A stretch of 43,044 nucleotides of DNA from Candidatus Poribacteria bacterium (GTDB taxonomy: Bacteria; Poribacteria; WGA-4E; WGA-3G), in assembly GCA_022820835.1 (NCBI GenBank), contig JAJEET010000040.1, positions 1 through 43,044 on the forward strand, written 5' to 3'. Position numbers and translations under genes: made by a program. The notes beneath the pieces are model-generated. The model searched no databases and was not told where the DNA came from. It saw only the letters and a program-made list of their open reading frames with translations. Below, in pieces: positions 39,450-43,044 of the stretch; within the stretch, counting starts at the first letter, position 1; each line of letters starts with the position of its first letter.

Positions 39450-40493
39450 TTGATTAGTGAAGCGCGGCTGAAGACAATTCTCAATAACTTTCGCGACCAG
39501 CGGATCCTTGTCGTAGGAGACTTTTACCTCGATGCTTATTGGTACATAGACAAAACGCGATCAACGCTGTCGTTGGAAACGCCGTGGCATACGAACCCTG
39601 TCGTTGAACAACGCTATAGCCCGGGTGCCGCAGGAACCGTCACCAATAACCTGAAAGCGTTAGGGGTTGGAACAGTATACACATTAAGCGTTATCGGTGA
39701 AGACGGTTTTGGACGGACGCTCCTAAATTGCCTACAAGCAAATGGATGCCTGACAGACTTTATGCTCCAAACACCCCCATGGGTTACGCCGACCTATCTT
39801 AAACCGATCCATCGCGGCTATGAAGGGGTCGAAACAGAGGGACCGAGATTTGATATTGAGAACCAATCCCCCATGACAGCGGAAGTTGAAGATTCTGTTA
39901 TTGCGGCACTTCAAACCTGTTTGCCACTTGTTGACGGAATCATCATCGGTGATCAGATGCCACTTGCGAATTTGGGGGTCGTCACGACACGCGTACGGGA
40001 AGCACTCTGTGAATCGGCAGCACAATTCCCAGAAAAAGTGTTTTTCGCAGATTCTCGCACGCGGATTGGCGAATATCAAAACGTCATCATTAAACCGAAC
40101 CGGTTCGAGGCAAAACGCGCCGTTCAACCGGACTGGAATGGACAGCAGGTCGATATTAAGGAAGCGAAACAGGACGCAGTTCACCTCTCAAAGAAGACAC
40201 AAAACACCACATACACGACCCTCGGTGAAAACGGTATACTCGTCTATTGTAACGACACATTCACGCACATTCCGGGTATCCGAATTAATGACAATACCGA
40301 TCCTGTCGGTGCAGGCGACAGCGTCTCGGCAGGGCTTGTCGCGACGCTATGTTGTCTTGGAGCCGATCACGCCATCGAAGCGGCTTACATCGGGAATCTG
40401 GTAGCTTCAATAACTGTCACAAAAATCGGCACGACTGGGACCGCATCACCAGCAGAAGTCCTTGAACGCCATCGGAACCTCACCAAACTATGA
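39450..40493 (+). CDS. PfkB-family carbohydrate kinase (RfaE1/HldE N-domain-like)
   Basis: I place the start at TTG 39450, because GGAGG (39439-39443) lies 6 bases upstream and the earlier ATG is inside the -10 box. The 347-residue product has the ribokinase fold. RILVVGDFYLDAYWYID opens it, GAAGTVTNNLKALG is the substrate-side motif, and DPVGAGDSVSAGLVATL near the C-terminus is PfkB signature 2 with the catalytic Asp. The arrangement is closest to heptose-7-phosphate kinases of the RfaE type, but the second, nucleotidyltransferase, domain is absent. The sugar substrate is therefore open. Its stop overlaps the nitroreductase start as ATGA. Confidence 0.87.
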   Translation: MISEARLKTILNNFRDQRILVVGDFYLDAYWYIDKTRSTLSLETPWHTNPVVEQRYSPGAAGTVTNNLKALGVGTVYTLSVIGEDGFGRTLLNCLQANGCLTDFMLQTPPWVTPTYLKPIHRGYEGVETEGPRFDIENQSPMTAEVEDSVIAALQTCLPLVDGIIIGDQMPLANLGVVTTRVREALCESAAQFPEKVFFADSRTRIGEYQNVIIKPNRFEAKRAVQPDWNGQQVDIKEAKQDAVHLSKKTQNTTYTTLGENGILVYCNDTFTHIPGIRINDNTDPVGAGDSVSAGLVATLCCLGADHAIEAAYIGNLVASITVTKIGTTGTASPAEVLERHRNLTKL

Positions 40494-41266
40494 ACGTTTT
40501 TGACGCAATCATACAACGTCGAAGCCATCGTGGCGCATTTCAAAAACGCGCAGTAGATCCTGACGACCTTGAGAAACTTATTGAGGCAGCGCGATGGGCA
40601 CCCTCACCTTTCAATGTCCAACCTTGGGAATTGGTGCTGATTGAAGCAGCGGAAGGCAAGACAGCACTCGCCGACTTGACTGAACAGGCAGTTATTGCAC
40701 AATTCAAAGACCCAAATTTCCTCAATGACAACAGCCGTTGGATGCGTGTTAAAGCGTCGGAATGGCAGCAACGCGGCGATGGCGTTCTGCTGTCGGAACA
40801 TGTCACGCTACCGAAACCGCTTCAGAACGCGCCTGAGAAATTCTTGGAAGAATTGCTAAATAACGCAAAATCGTTCACACTCCTCGGACACCTCGGGGCA
40901 GGGAAGATGCCTGCCAGAGAGATTGCGATACAGGTACGCGAAGCACCGCTGCTCATGTTAGTAACAATGAATTGCAAGAGATTTCCGCCCGGTCAAGGCG
41001 GGACCCGATGGATGTGGTTGAGCATGGGGATGCTAATTCAGAATGTGCTGCTTGCTGCAACTGCATTGAAGATCGGTGTGCAGTTTGTTAGTGCACCGTT
41101 TGAAAGTGCTGTGGATCGTGAAAAGATCCGCCAACTGTTCAATGTACCGACCTCACACGAGGTTATAACACTCCTCAGGATGGGATACGTGGATACGGTA
41201 GGTGGGGATTCTGTACGGAAGCAAACTTCAGAATTTGTACACATCGAAAAGATGAAAGCGAAGTAG
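40490..41266 (+). CDS. Nitroreductase family protein
   Basis: This 258-residue FMN-dependent nitroreductase-fold protein has the N-terminal IIQRRSHRGAF FMN-phosphate motif, AARWAPSPFNVQPWELVLI, and the later WLSMGMLIQNVLLAATALKIGVQFV dimer helix. An insertion of about 50 residues (around 75-130) makes it longer than the usual 190-220 residues. Members reduce nitro groups, quinones or flavins, or carry out dehydrogenations. It is coupled to the PfkB kinase by an ATGA overlap. Its TAG stop lies at the beginning of a GTAGG palindrome, so the C-terminal residues may have been altered by the repeat. Confidence 0.87.
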   Translation: MNVFDAIIQRRSHRGAFQKRAVDPDDLEKLIEAARWAPSPFNVQPWELVLIEAAEGKTALADLTEQAVIAQFKDPNFLNDNSRWMRVKASEWQQRGDGVLLSEHVTLPKPLQNAPEKFLEELLNNAKSFTLLGHLGAGKMPAREIAIQVREAPLLMLVTMNCKRFPPGQGGTRWMWLSMGMLIQNVLLAATALKIGVQFVSAPFESAVDREKIRQLFNVPTSHEVITLLRMGYVDTVGGDSVRKQTSEFVHIEKMKAK

Positions 41267-41293
41267 GCGGGTACGGCGACCCGCCGCAACTAC
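41263..41293. repeat. GTAGGCGGGT palindrome containing the nitroreductase stop codon
   Basis: GGCGGGT at 41266-41272 pairs with ACCCGCC at 41279-41285. Outer GTAG (41263-41266) and CTAC (41290-41293) extend the symmetry. The gene's TAG (41264-41266) is part of the outer arm. It may also act as a 3' hairpin. Confidence 0.65.
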
Positions 41294-41304
41294 GGATAGC
41301 GGCA

Positions 41305-41424
41305 TTAGGCTTCGCGATTTTGCAAAAGCTCTTTCAATGCCGCTTTCTTTCTTTTCAGCCGCCGTAACTGGCGTTGACGAATCTGCGTCCGACGTCGGAC
41401 CTGTCCACTTTTACTTCTTGGCAT
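41305..41424 (-). CDS. 39-residue highly basic protein
   Basis: ATG 41424 to TAA 41305 encodes 39 residues with about 14 Arg/Lys (RRRTQIRQRQLRRLKRKKAA) and a short amphipathic end (LKELLQNREA). It resembles small ribosomal or nucleic-acid-binding proteins, but I do not recognise it. AAGGGGGGAA lies 5 bases before the ATG. The start overlaps the end of the large acidic protein gene by 14 bases in another frame. The overlap, ribosome site and composition make it a likely real gene, perhaps the charge partner of the acidic neighbour, which itself has a basic N-terminus. Confidence 0.65.
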   Translation of the reverse strand: MPRSKSGQVRRRTQIRQRQLRRLKRKKAALKELLQNREA

Positions 41425-42742
41425 CGTATTCCCCCCTTTCTTCAATCGTTTTGGCGAGGTACATCACCGCGGATGTACAGTGCGCTTCTACCTCTACCAT
41501 CGCAACGGTAAGCTCCGCTTCAGAGCGCGCACGCAACTGCAGCCTGTCTTCGGTAACGATGATGTAACGTTCGTTCGCTTCGTCAACAAATTCTAACTGC
41601 GCATCGTTTTCGTAGACCAAAGCATAGTTCGCTAACCCATCTTCTGAAAACATGTCGTCTGTTGAGGCTTCAAAATTCTCTTTTATCGCTAAACCCTCGA
41701 AATTTTTATAGAGTGCTCGTGCTGGCAATTCATCAGGCGATAGTGTGGGGACAGACGGTTCCGGTGGTGCTGTTTCTTGACATACGACCGGCTCCGATTT
41801 CGATAACTCCTCAGATTCCATAGGTTCGTCCATCTCTGCTTCGTCGCTAAAGGGCGATAAGGAGTCTTGAGTTTCGACTTCTGTCATCTCTTCCGCCGCT
41901 GTTCTCGCAGAAACCGACACGACAGAATCAGGTTTGGGTGCGATATCTTTGTCAATATCTTTTTCTGATGGAGTGTCAGAAAAAACAGAGACTTGTTGAG
42001 ATGTATACGGTTCTAAGTCATCCTGTGTGAGCACATCCGAAAGGATGCCTTCGACCTGCTCGCGACCGTCCGTCATTTCGTCCATATCTTCGACAAGGAG
42101 CCGCAAAGTTTCGATACCGATGGTTTGAATCATCGGGTGAAACGCCAATATTTCCGGTGGTGCAGCTTCAAAAAGTGAGCGTGTAACGAAAGCAACCTCG
42201 GCGAGATCTCGGTTGCCAATCAACTTTAGACGTGTTTCACAAGCTGTCAATGCGTGTGTTAATCGGTCCATGAAATCTGATGTGAGCAGATGTGGAAGTA
42301 CCTCTAACCGAAAATAATCGCACGCCTCTTCCGCTTCCGAATTGAGTGTTAGTATCTCATCTGCGTCAACTTCAACGACAACTTCATCAAGCGGATAAGA
42401 AGGTTCCGTTTCATCAGATATATCTGATATATCTGATATAAGGAAATCTTCTAAATTATTTTCCGGCGCGTCTGCTTCATTCAACTCGGTTTCAGTAAGC
42501 ACTTCCATCACACGTTGCTGCGTCAACTCCGAGTCAAAAAGCACATTTTCCAACTCAGGTTCGTCAAGCAGCTTTTGGCTCGCTGCGATACAGGCGTGTA
42601 GATGTTCTTCTTCAGATTTGCTACGAAGAAGTCTACGTTGCTTTTCATGAGCGAGTTGCTTCTGTCTGGATTTCCGGTCGCGATTCCGTTTTTCACGCTT
42701 CCGTGCCACATTCGTGGAGCGGCGCCCTTTTTTCTTTGCCAT
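41411..42742 (-). CDS. Large acidic protein with basic N-terminus, unknown function
   Basis: I do not recognise this 443-residue protein. Residues 1-45 are strongly basic (KKKGRRSTNVARKREKRNR), typical of nucleic-acid or ribosome contact. The rest is acidic, with long disordered linkers rich in Glu, Ser and Pro (about 250-330). Two ordered parts stand out: a helical segment at about 135-235 (YFRLEVLPHLLTSDFMDRLTHAL, VRFVTRS-like) and an alpha/beta C-terminus (about 355-440: LEFVDEANERYIIVTEDRLQLRARSEAELTVAMVEVE). ISDISDISD near 105 comes from a 9-bp microsatellite. There is no signal peptide. It overlaps the small basic protein gene. Confidence 0.7.
   Translation of the reverse strand: MAKKKGRRSTNVARKREKRNRDRKSRQKQLAHEKQRRLLRSKSEEEHLHACIAASQKLLDEPELENVLFDSELTQQRVMEVLTETELNEADAPENNLEDFLISDISDISDETEPSYPLDEVVVEVDADEILTLNSEAEEACDYFRLEVLPHLLTSDFMDRLTHALTACETRLKLIGNRDLAEVAFVTRSLFEAAPPEILAFHPMIQTIGIETLRLLVEDMDEMTDGREQVEGILSDVLTQDDLEPYTSQQVSVFSDTPSEKDIDKDIAPKPDSVVSVSARTAAEEMTEVETQDSLSPFSDEAEMDEPMESEELSKSEPVVCQETAPPEPSVPTLSPDELPARALYKNFEGLAIKENFEASTDDMFSEDGLANYALVYENDAQLEFVDEANERYIIVTEDRLQLRARSEAELTVAMVEVEAHCTSAVMYLAKTIEERGEYDAKK
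42417..42440. repeat. 9-bp microsatellite in the acidic protein gene
   Basis: TATATCTGA-type units are repeated nearly three times, encoding ISDISDISD. Because the unit is a multiple of three, changes in copy number would keep the frame. Confidence 0.6.
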
Positions 42743-42874
42743 AGCGATGTATTTTTATCAGTGATACCAAATCTGAAAAACAAATTTGCATTTAAGAGAT
42801 TTTGAAACGTTCTGAAACCGAAGACAAGAGGCACGTGAATCACGCGACTACCAACCGGTTTTTGCTAACGAGAC

Positions 42875-42902
42875 ACGGCTATTCAAATTTAGGCCGTTTT
42901 TT
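42875..42902 (+). terminator. Weak terminator-like hairpin near the right edge
   Basis: ACGGC at 42875-42879 pairs with GCCGT at 42893-42897, followed by T6. No gene lies upstream on the plus strand within this window section, so its role is unclear. Sequence 42743-42874 shows no other feature. Confidence 0.3.
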
Positions 42903-42964
42903 AAGTATATACTATAGTTTGGACAATTTTAACTTTTTTACAGACAAATAGCAGAAAAGAGGGT

Positions 42965-43001
42965 ATCCTTTCATAATAAACCTGACATTTATTGAAAGGA
43001 T
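42965..43001 (+). promoter_or_regulatory. Hairpin over the ribosome site of the edge gene
   Basis: ATCCTTTCA at 42965-42973 pairs with TGAAAGGAT at 42993-43001; further A/T pairs extend it with a bulge. The right arm contains the only Shine-Dalgarno sequence (GAAAGGA) for the ATG at 43009. Confidence 0.5.
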
Positions 43002-43008
43002 GTTTTTG

Positions 43009-43044
43009 ATGAATCCTCTTTCCCGCTTAGAAGACATGTTATCA
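43009..43044 (+). CDS. N-terminus of an unidentified protein cut by the window edge
   Basis: ATG 43009 follows GAAAGGA at 8 bases and opens a frame of 12 codons (MNPLSRLEDMLS) to the edge. An in-frame ATG at 43000 lies inside the ribosome site and is less likely. Too little is present to name a family. Confidence 0.45.
   Translation, partial: MNPLSRLEDMLS

Noticed and set aside
42875..42913. Promoter for the edge gene at AGTATATACT
   Set aside because: A TATACT is present but no -35 at acceptable spacing; the 10-bp palindrome alone is not enough.

Overview
The window looks like chromosomal DNA of an uncultured bacterium close to Candidatus Poribacteria (sponge-associated or pelagic). This is an inference from gene content: phytanoyl-CoA-dioxygenase-like oxygenases, TIM-barrel sugar-phosphate isomerase/epimerases, zinc-site-less MDR dehydrogenases, PD40/WD40 propeller lipoproteins, a DUF6785-type membrane protein, and many small palindromic repeats between genes. 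Sigma70-type promoters with TATAAT-like -10 boxes recur, and GTG and TTG starts are used. No rRNA, tRNA or CRISPR array was seen.

Layout. 1-0.73 kb: the C-terminus of an unknown protein and an HNH nuclease. 0.87-5.06 kb: a corrinoid methyl-transfer cassette (corrinoid protein, Fe-S/ASKHA corrinoid activator, homocysteine S-methyltransferase-like enzyme), interrupted by a MITE-like element. 5.17-9.85 kb: a lidless Hsp70 followed by a membrane protein with a J-domain-like segment lacking HPD plus an Ig-like domain, and two more membrane proteins. 9.89-11.68 kb: a DUF402 protein and a DegT/DnrJ aminotransferase. 11.9-13.7 kb: an acidic unknown protein and a secreted DUF4097-type beta-repeat protein. 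13.8-22.1 kb (minus): a four-gene envelope operon (transglutaminase, BatA/vWA, Omp85, DUF6785), read from a consensus promoter at about 22.17 kb.

22.5-25 kb: an ECF sigma factor with inverted repeats around its promoter and start, a small secreted protein and a TolB-like propeller. 25-28.9 kb (minus): methyltransferase, MDR dehydrogenase, TPR/PD40 lipoprotein, a small TM2-like protein and an SMR-type transporter. 29.3-31.8 kb: a lipoprotein fusing heptad repeats, an 11-repeat WD40 array and an HtrA-like protease. 32.4-37.9 kb: one oxygenase on plus, facing a six-gene minus-strand operon (oxygenase with HxG metal site, membrane protein, DUF202, MDR dehydrogenase, WD40 protein with broken 3' end, sugar isomerase) that ends at a terminator. 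38-41.3 kb: CADD-like haem-oxygenase-fold protein, SnoaL-like protein, PfkB kinase and nitroreductase. 41.3-42.7 kb (minus): a large acidic unknown protein and a 39-residue basic protein. The right edge holds the start of another gene.

Together the genes suggest one-carbon and small-molecule catabolism (corrinoid methyl transfer, oxygenases, dehydrogenases, isomerase) beside envelope and surveillance proteins. The most distinctive signals are the repeats. A MITE-like family is present twice with matching ends. GTAGG palindromes supply the stop codons of two genes, and GC-rich palindromes sit inside coding sequence, one of them where a J domain would carry HPD.
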